Below are positions 14,780 to 21,529 of a DNA stretch of 21,529 nt, one piece after another. Location: positions 1 through 21,529 of the forward strand of contig JBOFCS010000188.1 in NCBI GenBank assembly GCA_051646185.1, written 5' to 3'. The position numbers and the translations under genes were made by a program. The notes beneath the pieces were generated by a model. The model ran no database searches. It saw nothing but the letters and a program-made list of their open reading frames with translations, and was not told where the DNA came from. This DNA is from JBOFCS01 sp051646185. Its GTDB lineage: Bacteria > Actinomycetota > Actinomycetes > Mycobacteriales > Mycobacteriaceae. The stretch's first letter is position 1, and every line of letters starts with the position of its first letter.

Positions 14780-17287
14780 GTGCAGCTCACCGAACTTATC
14801 CCCGGCAGCGTTGATGCCGATAGTATTTTTGACTCTTTCAGTACCTGGGCTAAGCAGCAGGGCATATCTTTGTACCCAGCTCAAGAAGAAGCCCTCATCG
14901 AAGTGGTCTCAGGCTCCCATGTAATCGTTGCCACTCCAACTGGTTCGGGAAAGTCCATGGTGGCAATTGGAGCACACTTTGCCGCCTTAGCCCAAGGAGG
15001 ACGGAGTTTCTATACTGCTCCCATCAAAGCGCTTGTCAGTGAAAAATTTTTTGCCTTATGTACTATTTTTGGTGCTCACAACGTGGGGATGATGACTGGT
15101 GATGCTGCGGTAAATCCCACTGCTCCGATCATCTGCGCCACTGCTGAAATTGTTGCTAATCTGGCATTGCGCGAAGGCCCAAGCTCAGATATCAGCCAAG
15201 TGATTATGGATGAATTTCACTATTATTCCGAACCAGACCGGGGCTGGGCCTGGCAAGTTCCTCTGATCGAACTACCACAAACACAGTTCATCTTAATGTC
15301 AGCAACTCTAGGCGATGTATCGTTTTTCCGGGCAGATCTTAGCCGCCGTACCGGCAGACCAACCACTGTTATTGAGCACACCCAACGACCAGTTCCCCTG
15401 ATGTTTTCTTATGCCACAACTGCGGTCCACGAAACCATTGAAGAGCTTGTTAGCACTCATCAAGCACCGGTTTATGTTGTGCATTTCACCCAAGCTTCCG
15501 CTTTAGAACGCGCCCAGTCCTTGATGAGTATTAGTCTCTGTACCAAAAATGAAAAAGCGAAAATTGCTGAAACCATTGGTGATTTTCGTTTTAGTACTGG
15601 TTTCGGCAATACCTTGTCCCGGCTAGTTCGCAGCGGTATTGGAATACATCATGCTGGAATGCTTCCCAAATACCGTCGGCTAGTTGAAATACTTGCTCAA
15701 TCGGGACTGTTAAAAGTGATCTGCGGCACCGATACTCTAGGTGTTGGCATCAACGTTCCCATTAGAACTGTGCTATTTACTGGACTTACGAAGTATGATG
15801 GCGTACGAACGCGACATATCAAGGCCAGAGAATTTCATCAAATTGCCGGTCGGGCAGGTCGAGCCGGATACGACACTATCGGCACCGTAGTCGTACAAGC
15901 ACCCGAGCATGAGGTGGAGAATGCCCGTTTAGTTGCAAAGGCTGGTGATGACCCCAAAAAAATAAAAAAAATACAACGAAAAAAGGCGCCTGACGGATTT
16001 GTATCCTGGGGTAAACCCACTTTTGATCGGCTCATTTCCGCTGCCCCGGAACCTCTGGTATCCAGGTTTTTGGTCAGCAATGCGATGCTTCTTAACGTTA
16101 TCTCGCGTCCAGGTAACTGTTTTGATGCTATGCGCCACTTACTAGAAGATAACCATGAATCTAGAGCTCAACAGCGTCGACATATTTTGCAAACAATTAA
16201 AATGTATCGCGGATTGGTTAATGCGGGTGTTGTAGAACAACTTTCCACTCCAGATGAATCTGGCAGACGGTCCATACTTACCGTAGATTTACAACAAAAC
16301 TTTGCTTTAAACCAGCCACTGTCACCCTTTGCCCTTGCCGCTATTGAGTTACTCGATATCACCTCGGAAACGTACGCACTAGACGTTGTTTCAATCATTG
16401 AAGCCACTTTAGAAGATCCCCGGCAAATCCTTAGGGCACAACAGCACCAGGCTCGCGGAGAAGCGATAGCCACGATGAAAGCCGATGGTATCGAATATGA
16501 AGAACGAATGGAGTTACTTGAGGAAATAACGTGGCCAAAACCGTTATCAGACTTACTTTATCCGGCATTTTACACCTACCAGGGCGGGCATCCCTGGGTA
16601 TCGGAATTTAATCTCTCCCCTAAATCGGTGCTCCGCGACATGATTGAACGGGTCATGACCTTTGCCGAATTTGTTAGCCATTACGGATTGTCCCGCTCGG
16701 AAGGATTGGTGCTGCGTTATCTCGCTGATGCATACCGAGCTCTACGGCAGACTGTTCCCGCTCATGCCCAAACTGAAGAGATCACAGATCTCAGCGAATG
16801 GCTTGGCGAACTTATCCGACAAGTGGACTCGAGCCTTTTGGATGAATGGGAACAACTCAGTTCCCCAGATCCAGTAAAGTTAACTCAAACTGAAGCTTTT
16901 GGAGTCGAAAACGTAAGGGCCATTTCAGAAAATTCACGTTCCTTCCGAGTGCTTATACGCAATGCACTATTCAAACGAGTTGAGCTTTGCGCACGTAAAC
17001 AGTGGTCAGCATTATCAGCACTTAATAATAGTGATGGGATTGAGCTTGATTGGGAAGTAGAGTTAGACGGTTACTTTGATGAATACTCCAGCATTGGCAC
17101 CGGTCCCCATGCCCGTGGACCTGCGCTATTCCAGCTTGAACAATCACCAAATAAGTGGAAAGTCCGCCAAGTTTTAGACGACCCGAACGGAGACCACGGA
17201 TGGGCTCTACGAGCTACGGTAGACCTTGATAGGTCAAATAGCGCTGGAGCAATAGTCTTTGGCAAGATTACGATTGAATCTGGTTAG
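14780..17287 (+). CDS. DExH-box Ski2/HelY-like helicase with DUF3516-type C-terminal region
   Basis: An 835-residue superfamily 2 helicase. The RecA-like core occupies about 25-400: Walker A ATPTGSGKS (51-59), DEFH (144-147, a DExH box), SAT (174-176), GIGIHHAGMLPKYRR, CGTDTLGVGINVPIRTV and motif VI QIAGRAGRAG. The remaining 430 residues are helical and acidic with FVSWGKPTFDRLI at the junction, matching the actinobacterial helicases annotated with DUF3516. Similar enzymes unwind RNA; the substrate of this one is unknown. GTG 14780 has no ribosome binding site. The junction between core and C-terminal region (15956-15985) is encoded by A7, A8 and A6 runs that include slippery heptamers. Its stop codon overlaps that of the convergent oxyR by four bases. 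Confidence 0.9.
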   Translation: MQLTELIPGSVDADSIFDSFSTWAKQQGISLYPAQEEALIEVVSGSHVIVATPTGSGKSMVAIGAHFAALAQGGRSFYTAPIKALVSEKFFALCTIFGAHNVGMMTGDAAVNPTAPIICATAEIVANLALREGPSSDISQVIMDEFHYYSEPDRGWAWQVPLIELPQTQFILMSATLGDVSFFRADLSRRTGRPTTVIEHTQRPVPLMFSYATTAVHETIEELVSTHQAPVYVVHFTQASALERAQSLMSISLCTKNEKAKIAETIGDFRFSTGFGNTLSRLVRSGIGIHHAGMLPKYRRLVEILAQSGLLKVICGTDTLGVGINVPIRTVLFTGLTKYDGVRTRHIKAREFHQIAGRAGRAGYDTIGTVVVQAPEHEVENARLVAKAGDDPKKIKKIQRKKAPDGFVSWGKPTFDRLISAAPEPLVSRFLVSNAMLLNVISRPGNCFDAMRHLLEDNHESRAQQRRHILQTIKMYRGLVNAGVVEQLSTPDESGRRSILTVDLQQNFALNQPLSPFALAAIELLDITSETYALDVVSIIEATLEDPRQILRAQQHQARGEAIATMKADGIEYEERMELLEEITWPKPLSDLLYPAFYTYQGGHPWVSEFNLSPKSVLRDMIERVMTFAEFVSHYGLSRSEGLVLRYLADAYRALRQTVPAHAQTEEITDLSEWLGELIRQVDSSLLDEWEQLSSPDPVKLTQTEAFGVENVRAISENSRSFRVLIRNALFKRVELCARKQWSALSALNNSDGIELDWEVELDGYFDEYSSIGTGPHARGPALFQLEQSPNKWKVRQVLDDPNGDHGWALRATVDLDRSNSAGAIVFGKITIESG
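15964..15993 (+). other. Tandem slippery heptamers with an immediate -1 frame stop
   Basis: Two in-frame X XXY YYZ heptamers occur: A AAA AAA (15964-15970) and A AAA AAG (15979-15985), the latter being the strong heptamer used by E. coli dnaX. A -1 shift at either leads to the same TGA at 15991-15993, giving a product of about 404 residues that ends right after the helicase core. No obvious Shine-Dalgarno-like stimulator was seen, and the downstream structure was not computed. The A runs may also cause transcriptional slippage. Confidence 0.4.
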
Positions 17288-18213
17288 TCAGAGCAAAGCA
17301 TTTCCTTTGGCACTGCTTGTTTGATTACTGCGGCCAAGGACAAGTAGTCTTCAGCGCGAGTACTAGATGCTCGATATACCAATCCCATCGTTCGCCCAGG
17401 CGCTGGCGATGCAAAACGGGCCATCGTTAATCCACTACGCCCCACTTCCACCGGAAGAGCAGATTCCGGGAGAAGGGTAACACCAAGACCACCGGCAACA
17501 CATTGCACCACAGTCGACAATGATGTTGCACGAGTTTCTGTTGCAATCGGCACAACGTCAGCAGATCGACACAAGTCAAGTGTCTGATCACGTAAGCAAT
17601 GTCCCTCATCCAGGAGCAGCAATGGCAGCTCAGCCAATAATTCAACCGAAAGATTAATCTGACCAGACAATGGGTGTTCCGAAGGGAGCAACAGAACAAA
17701 ATCTTCGGTGTACAAAGGTATTTCAATATTTGAAGCCGAGTCGCTGGGCAAGGCAAGAACCGCAACGTCAAGTGATCCAGCCCGGAGCGATTCCAATAGT
17801 CGAGCAGTTTGATCCTCGATGACCCTTGGACGTAAAGTCGGTAGACTTGTCTTTAATGTTGGCAGCAACGACGGCAGTAAGTAAGGTGCCACTGTAGGGA
17901 TCAATCCCATCCGCAACGGCCCGCTAAGACCACTTGCCACTCCTGCCGCCGCAGAAACAAACCCGTCTGCAGCCTCGAGGGTGGCCATCGCATTGCTCAA
18001 TAAATTTTCCCCAGCTGCGGTGACCAAAACCCTACGAGTACTGCGTTCAACAAGCTGAACTCGCAATCCAGCCTCTAAGGCCGATAACGCCTGCGATAAC
18101 GTTGGTTGGGTAATTCCTAAACTTGTTGCCGCGCTACCAAAGTGTCGGTATTCGGCAATGGCAACAAAGGCCCGAAGTTGCGCCAGTGTTGGCTGATATG
18201 TCTGCTCTGTCAC
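17284..18213 (-). CDS. oxyR: LysR-type hydrogen peroxide sensor OxyR
   Basis: A 309-residue LysR-family regulator. The N-terminal winged helix (about 8-66) contains FGSAATSLGITQPTLSQALSALE; the regulatory domain follows from about 95. The peroxide-sensing pair is C206 and C215 in the characteristic GHCLRDQTLDLC, with the same eight-residue gap as C199 and C208 of E. coli OxyR, so the redox switch is predicted to work. GTG 18213 is the start, with AGAAGG nine bases before it. It is divergent from ahpC-ahpD with 246 bases between and a likely shared operator. In actinobacteria OxyR can repress as well as activate, so the sign of control over ahpC cannot be read from sequence. Confidence 0.95.
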   Translation of the reverse strand: MTEQTYQPTLAQLRAFVAIAEYRHFGSAATSLGITQPTLSQALSALEAGLRVQLVERSTRRVLVTAAGENLLSNAMATLEAADGFVSAAAGVASGLSGPLRMGLIPTVAPYLLPSLLPTLKTSLPTLRPRVIEDQTARLLESLRAGSLDVAVLALPSDSASNIEIPLYTEDFVLLLPSEHPLSGQINLSVELLAELPLLLLDEGHCLRDQTLDLCRSADVVPIATETRATSLSTVVQCVAGGLGVTLLPESALPVEVGRSGLTMARFASPAPGRTMGLVYRASSTRAEDYLSLAAVIKQAVPKEMLCSD

Positions 18214-18263
18214 TAGTTGTAGCCTTCTCTATGTCAGTGATGTGCTTTGCCTATTGCATTCGC

Positions 18264-18288
18264 GTTATCTCCGATAACTCTAATCTAT
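18264..18288. promoter_or_regulatory. Candidate OxyR operator in the oxyR-ahpC divergent region
   Basis: GTTATC-TCC-GATAAC (18264-18278) is a perfect 6-bp dyad of T-N11-A form; its TTATC/GATAA arms resemble those of the mycobacterial OxyR box, though there the spacing is wider. Overlapping it, ATAACTCTAATCTAT (18274-18288) matches nine of ten fixed positions of the E. coli OxyR unit ATAGnTnnnAnCTAT. The site lies about 50-75 bases upstream of the oxyR GTG and overlaps the -35 of the ahpC promoter candidate. Confidence 0.55.
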
Positions 18289-18300
18289 TTAAACTATAAA
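18272..18300 (+). promoter_or_regulatory. Candidate ahpC promoter
   Basis: TATAAA (18295-18300) is a good -10, with a poor -35 (CGATAA, 18272-18277) 17 bases upstream that overlaps the OxyR site, as expected for an activator-dependent promoter. It predicts a leader of about 150 bases. A second possibility is TTTACC (18320-18325) with CATGAT (18343-18348), also 17 bases apart, giving a leader of about 105 bases. Confidence 0.4.
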
Positions 18301-18343
18301 TAAAGTGTGACTCATCACCTTTACCTTTTAGTAAATTTCAGGC

Positions 18344-18432
18344 ATGATGGGTGTTGAAGGTTCTACGACCCAGCCAACCGGACCTGACTCGCCAGATTAA
18401 GGCACAGCCAGATAGCACAAGCTGTGTCTTAA
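18344..18432 (+). promoter_or_regulatory. Structured ahpC leader: 12-bp hairpin overlapping the end of an 18-codon open frame
   Basis: TTAAGGCACAGC (18397-18408) pairs with GCTGTGTCTTAA (18421-18432) over 12 bp with one G-U pair; the loop is 12 bases. An open frame beginning ATG ATG at 18344 runs 18 codons (MMGVEGSTTQPTGPDSPD) to TAA at 18398-18400, so its stop lies inside the left arm. The hairpin ends 27 bases before the ahpC ATG and leaves the AAGGAG at 18448-18453 free. The hairpin is certain as sequence; translation of the short frame is speculative, since its ribosome binding site is poor. Confidence 0.45.
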
Positions 18433-18459
18433 CCCGCGTCCGCTACTAAGGAGACTCAT

Positions 18460-19047
18460 ATGCCCTTGTTGACAATCGGTGACCAATTTCCCGTCTACAA
18501 TCTGACCGCTGTTATTGGCGGAGATTTATCTAAGGTTGACGCACAAAAACCAGATGACTACTTCACCACAGTATCCAGCGATGATTACGCAGGAAAGTGG
18601 CGCATTGTCTTCTTCTGGCCTAAGGATTTCACCTTTGTTTGCCCCACCGAGATTGCCGCATTCGGCAAGCTCAACGAAGATTTTGCTGATCGCGATGCTC
18701 AGGTTCTTGGCGCCTCAGTTGATAACGAATTTGTGCACTTTCAGTGGCGAGCTCAGCATGAAGATCTCAAGACATTGCCGTTCCCCATTCTTTCCGATCT
18801 TAAGCGCGAATTAGCTGCTGCCACCGGCGTACTTAATTCTGACGGCGTCGCCGACCGAGCTACTTTCATTGTCGATCCTAATAACGAAATTCAGTTTGTT
18901 TCTGTCACAGCTGGTTCAGTTGGACGAAATGTTGATGAAGTGCTACGAGTTCTGGACGCCCTGCAGTCTGACGAGTTATGCGCTTGCAACTGGAAAAAAG
19001 GTGACCCCACCATCAACGTGGGTGAACTTCTCTCGGCGGCTGTCTGA
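18460..19047 (+). CDS. ahpC: Alkyl hydroperoxide reductase/peroxiredoxin AhpC (mycobacterial type)
   Basis: A 195-residue 2-Cys peroxiredoxin that reduces hydrogen peroxide, organic peroxides and peroxynitrite. The peroxidatic cysteine is C61 in DFTFVCPTE, and the resolving region is DELCACNW with C174 and C176. Numbering and the three-cysteine pattern are those of M. tuberculosis AhpC, which is recycled by AhpD rather than by the flavoprotein AhpF. ATG 18460 follows AAGGAG at six bases. The stop TGA shares its A with the ahpD ATG. The neighbouring divergent oxyR is the expected regulator. Confidence 0.97.
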   Translation: MPLLTIGDQFPVYNLTAVIGGDLSKVDAQKPDDYFTTVSSDDYAGKWRIVFFWPKDFTFVCPTEIAAFGKLNEDFADRDAQVLGASVDNEFVHFQWRAQHEDLKTLPFPILSDLKRELAAATGVLNSDGVADRATFIVDPNNEIQFVSVTAGSVGRNVDEVLRVLDALQSDELCACNWKKGDPTINVGELLSAAV

Positions 19048-19586
19048 TGAGTGTTGACAACCTCAAGGCCGCCCTCCCCGAATATGCAAAAGATCTCAAA
19101 CTAAATTTGGGGTCCATTGTTAAGAGCACAGTGCTCAGTGAACAACAACTCTGGGGAACCCTGCTGGCAACTGCAGCAGCAACTCGCTCCGCGTCCACCC
19201 TTAAAGAGATCGCTGAAGAAGCAGCCGATATCCTATCGGCCGAAGCTTATAATGCCGCCCTTGGCGCCGCTTCAATCATGGGAATGAACAACGTTTTCTA
19301 CCGGGCAAAGGGTTTTCTGGGCGGTAAGTATGACGATCTGCGGGCTGGTCTGAGAATGCAAATCATCGGAAGCCCTGGGGTACCAAAAGGTGATTTTGAG
19401 CTGTGGTCTTTTGCTGTTTCCGCCATCAATGGTTGCAGCCACTGCCTTGAGGCCCATGAGCATACACTTCGCGAAGAAGGTGTGTCTCGCGAAGTAATAT
19501 TTGAATCACTACGAGTTGCTTCCATCGTTGGTGGCGTTGGCCAAGCCATCACCACCGGCGAAGCACTATCAACAGCAAATATCTGA
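19047..19586 (+). CDS. ahpD: Alkyl hydroperoxidase AhpD, thiol adaptor for AhpC
   Basis: A 179-residue AhpD of the carboxymuconolactone decarboxylase-like fold. The full catalytic set of M. tuberculosis AhpD is present with the same numbering: E118, C130, H132, C133 and H137 in INGCSHCLEAHEH. The CxxC pair passes electrons to AhpC; in mycobacteria they come from NADH through lipoamide dehydrogenase and a lipoylated acyltransferase. Those partners are not in the window. The start overlaps the ahpC stop by one base (TGATG), so the two are translationally coupled. A large inverted repeat begins five bases after its stop codon. Confidence 0.97.
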   Translation: MSVDNLKAALPEYAKDLKLNLGSIVKSTVLSEQQLWGTLLATAAATRSASTLKEIAEEAADILSAEAYNAALGAASIMGMNNVFYRAKGFLGGKYDDLRAGLRMQIIGSPGVPKGDFELWSFAVSAINGCSHCLEAHEHTLREEGVSREVIFESLRVASIVGGVGQAITTGEALSTANI

Positions 19587-19590
19587 ATAA

Positions 19591-19651
19591 GTACCACCGA
19601 TAAGGACTTCCGTACATAAAATCTGTGTACGGAAGTCCTTATCGTTGGTAC
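19591..19651. repeat. Near-perfect 25-bp inverted repeat after ahpD
   Basis: Arms at 19591-19615 and 19627-19651 pair at 24 of 25 positions (only C19597 against T19645 fails) across an 11-base A/T-rich loop. It starts five bases after the ahpD stop and ends nine bases before the likely phzF ATG. No T-run follows on either strand. It probably ends or trims the ahpCD message, but its length and low mismatch also suit a dispersed palindromic repeat or a regulator site. Confidence 0.8.
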
Positions 19652-19660
19652 GGTCATAGC

Positions 19661-20344
19661 ATGGGATTCACAATTGATGTCGTCCGAGTTTTTACAGACC
19701 CCAATGGCAGATATGGAAACCAGCTAGGCATTGTTGATGCCGCTGATATTCCAACATCTGCGCGTCAAGCCCTTGCCGCCGAACTAGGTTACAGCGAAAC
19801 CATTTTTGTTGATTTCCCCCGCGATGGTTCCGCTTCAGCCAATGCCTCTATTTTCACTCCAGCCGTCGAGATTCCCTTCGCCGGTCATCCCACCGTTGGT
19901 TTAAGCTGGTGGTTGGCTCAGCGTGGGGTACCTTTGCAAACTTTGCATGTGCCTGCAGGCCTGCTCCGAGTTTCCTATGATGGAGAGCTCACAACTGTCC
20001 AAGCTCGTTCAGAGTGGGCGGCGGAATTTTCGGTATATGAGCTAGATTCTCCAGAACAAGTGACTAACAGCACTCCAGCTGAATACAGCGATGATCATTC
20101 ATACATTTGGGCTTGGCAAAATCGGGAAGAAGGCATTATCAGATCCCGCATGTTTGCTCCCTTTTTTGGCATCGTGGAAGATCAGGCTACTGGTTCAGAT
20201 GCGGTACGCATGACCGAATATCTCAGCCGAAGTCTGGTAGTCATTCAAGGTGAAGGATCCTATATCCATACCACCTGGCACCCTAACGGTTGGGTGGATC
20301 TTGGCGGTCGAACAGTACACGAAACAACTCTTACCCACGGCTAA
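19661..20344 (+). CDS. PhzF-family isomerase/epimerase-like protein
   Basis: A 227-residue protein of the PhzF/diaminopimelate-epimerase-like fold. The N-terminal strand and loop are IDVVRVFTDPNGRYGNQLGIV, the conserved acid is E46 in GYSETIFVDF, then PFAGHPTVGLSWWL and, in the second half, VEDQATGSDAVRM. Length is below the usual 260-300 residues, the second domain being compact, as for M. tuberculosis Rv2716, its likely counterpart beside Rv2715. Substrate unknown. ATG 19661 is preferred; an upstream in-frame GTG at 19625 would place 12 codons inside the inverted repeat. No ribosome binding site precedes the ATG, so a leaderless message or translation dependent on the upstream structure is possible. 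Confidence 0.82.
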   Translation: MGFTIDVVRVFTDPNGRYGNQLGIVDAADIPTSARQALAAELGYSETIFVDFPRDGSASANASIFTPAVEIPFAGHPTVGLSWWLAQRGVPLQTLHVPAGLLRVSYDGELTTVQARSEWAAEFSVYELDSPEQVTNSTPAEYSDDHSYIWAWQNREEGIIRSRMFAPFFGIVEDQATGSDAVRMTEYLSRSLVVIQGEGSYIHTTWHPNGWVDLGGRTVHETTLTHG

Positions 20345-20363
20345 AGTAGCAGTGGGTAAGAGT
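20327..20363. terminator. Bidirectional terminator-like hairpin between phzF and the aminotransferase gene
   Basis: ACTCTTACCCAC (20327-20338) and GTGGGTAAGAGT (20352-20363) form a perfect 12-bp stem with a 13-base loop holding the phzF stop codon. Allowing one bulged A (20326) adds four more pairs. TTT follows on the plus strand. The convergent aminotransferase gene ends at 20369, so one structure can serve both. Confidence 0.7.
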
Positions 20364-20368
20364 GTTTG

Positions 20369-21529
20369 CTAGCCCAGCGCAGCTAAAAAGCCGTTAACCA
20401 AATCTTGGACTTGTTCATCAGTCATCACAAACGATGGAGAAATTTGCATAGCCCCAATACCGGCTGCCCGACTGGAAATTCCTTGTTTACGAAGAGTTTT
20501 CACTAGCGGTAGAGCTTCGGACGGATCTGCCAATTGCACGGCAGCTACTGCACCAAGCCCACTGCGAATCTCACTAACCCGTGGATGTTCCGCCAACACC
20601 GCAAGTTCCCTATGCAACGTGGTTTCTAATCGGGACGCCTGCTCAATAAGCCCTTCTTCCTCGAGGATATCCAAGTTAGCCATCGCAGCTGCAGCAGCTC
20701 CGGCATGGCCACCGTAGGTGTACCCGTGCCGCCACCACACTCCCCCAGCAAAAAATGGTTCAGCAATCTGCGGAGCAATAAAGACTGCCCCCATTGGGAT
20801 ATACCCAGAGGTTAGGCCTTTAGCTGTTGTCATCATGTCGGGTTGCAGATCGAATCGTGTGGAAGCAAACCATGATCCACCAATACGGCCGAACCCTGTC
20901 ACTACTTCATCAGCGATAAAGAGGATATTATTTGCCCGGCAAATCTGTCGAACTTCCTGTAAATAGCCTTCAGGCGGAAGGTAGATCCCCCCAGCACCGA
21001 TTATTGGCTCGCAGAAAAATGCAGCAATGCTGTCTGCACCAACACTGGCAATCAGTTCACTGAGGCTCTGAGAATTATCCCATGCCACGGTGGCTGCGTC
21101 AGCCATAAGCTCCCCGTACCCTTCACGATTGACCGGGATGCCGGCAAGTGCGGTACCGGCAACATGCATACCGTGATAAGCCTTCTGCCGACCAACAATT
21201 ATTCTCTTCTCCGGTTGCCCTTGCTCATGCCAATACCGGCGGGCAAGTTTGGCTGCGGTATCCACTGAGTCCGAACCACCGGAAGTGAAGAAAATTTTAC
21301 TACCGGGTACCGGCGCAATGTGTGATAGTCGCTCTGCTAAAGCGGCAGTGGTATCAATAGTGAAATCACCAAAGTTTGAGAATGCCGCAACCTTGCTTAG
21401 CTGATCTGCGACTGCTTGGGCAATGCGGGTCCGCCCATGTCCAACATTGGTAAACCAGAGACCAGCGGTGCCATCAAGGTATTTATTACCCTCAGTATCC
21501 CAAACATAAGCGCCTTCGCCACGAGCAAT
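20369..21529 (-). CDS. Class-III PLP-dependent aminotransferase (5' end outside window)
   Basis: A 386-residue C-terminal fragment of a fold-type I aminotransferase of the ornithine/omega-amino-acid class; roughly 60 N-terminal residues lie beyond the right edge, so the ATG at 21265 is internal. The frame opens with ARGEGAYVWDTEGNKYLDG and continues with the phosphate-binding FFTSGGSDSVDTAAKLARRYW, the cofactor-binding IADEVVTGFGRIG (D207 of the fragment) and the PLP lysine in TTAKGLTSG (K237). The gene ends in FLAALG and TAG. Substrate class cannot be fixed; relatives include putrescine, beta-alanine-pyruvate and 4-aminobutyrate aminotransferases. It converges with phzF. Confidence 0.9.
   Translation of the reverse strand: MARGEGAYVWDTEGNKYLDGTAGLWFTNVGHGRTRIAQAVADQLSKVAAFSNFGDFTIDTTAALAERLSHIAPVPGSKIFFTSGGSDSVDTAAKLARRYWHEQGQPEKRIIVGRQKAYHGMHVAGTALAGIPVNREGYGELMADAATVAWDNSQSLSELIASVGADSIAAFFCEPIIGAGGIYLPPEGYLQEVRQICRANNILFIADEVVTGFGRIGGSWFASTRFDLQPDMMTTAKGLTSGYIPMGAVFIAPQIAEPFFAGGVWWRHGYTYGGHAGAAAAAMANLDILEEEGLIEQASRLETTLHRELAVLAEHPRVSEIRSGLGAVAAVQLADPSEALPLVKTLRKQGISSRAAGIGAMQISPSFVMTDEQVQDLVNGFLAALG

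Noticed and set aside
15950..15990. A-rich runs in the helicase gene as a sequencing error or pseudogene mark
   Set aside because: The frame continues unbroken with sensible helicase sequence on both sides, so the run lengths are consistent with an intact gene.
19625..19660. PhzF start at GTG 19625
   Set aside because: It would encode part of the inverted repeat arm and adds 12 residues unlike the family; the PhzF fold begins at GFTIDVVRVF after ATG 19661.
1..21529. CRISPR arrays, tRNA, rRNA, insertion sequences or prophage genes
   Set aside because: No regularly spaced repeats, cloverleaf-like sequence, transposase or phage-type protein was seen in reading the window.

Overview
The window looks like a chromosomal segment of a Corynebacterium with GC content near one half. 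The evidence is a DtxR starting MKDLVDTTEMYL, as in C. diphtheriae and C. glutamicum, next to sigB and galE; a mycothiol-type formaldehyde dehydrogenase; mycobacterial-type AhpC/AhpD; and the Mycobacteriales order sigB, dtxR/ideR, PAC2, alpha/beta hydrolase, PhzF known from M. tuberculosis. No insertion sequence, prophage, CRISPR array, rRNA or tRNA was seen. Genes are dense and no gene-free stretch exceeds 250 bases.

Layout, left to right. (1) 3-833: C-terminal part of a PrmC-like methyltransferase. (2) 925-1956: sigB behind an excellent SigH-type promoter. (3) 1969-5920, minus: an acuC-patA pair overlapping by 8 bases, giving a predicted protein lysine deacetylase and acetyltransferase. (4) 6057-7837: dtxR and galE, separated by a structured spacer. 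(5) 7859-9793, minus: a DUF4192 protein and a lipoprotein. (6) 9886-11597, minus: a mycothiol-dependent formaldehyde dehydrogenase with a coupled metallo-beta-lactamase-fold hydrolase. (7) 11655-17287, plus: a PAC2 protein behind a second SigH-type promoter, a transglutaminase-like protein, an alpha/beta hydrolase and a large DUF3516-type DExH helicase with an in-frame slippery A-rich stretch. (8) 17284-19586: oxyR divergent from ahpC-ahpD, with an OxyR-like operator and a structured ahpC leader. (9) 19591-21529: a 25-bp inverted repeat, a PhzF-family protein, a bidirectional terminator-like hairpin and a 5'-truncated class-III aminotransferase.

The genes share a stress theme: general stress sigma factor, iron regulator, peroxide sensor with its peroxidase system, thiol-dependent aldehyde detoxification and reversible lysine acylation. 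The GGAAC-N18-CGTT promoters with identical spacing before sigB and the PAC2 gene suggest that a disulfide-stress ECF sigma factor (SigH) feeds into two points of the cluster.

The individual protein families are known. The less ordinary material lies in non-coding or recoding signals: the ahpC leader (an 18-codon open frame whose stop lies in a 12-bp hairpin), the near-perfect 25-bp inverted repeat between ahpD and phzF, the repeat-flanked hairpin between dtxR and galE, and the tandem slippery heptamers in the helicase gene. All calls were made by eye; no alignment or search was run.
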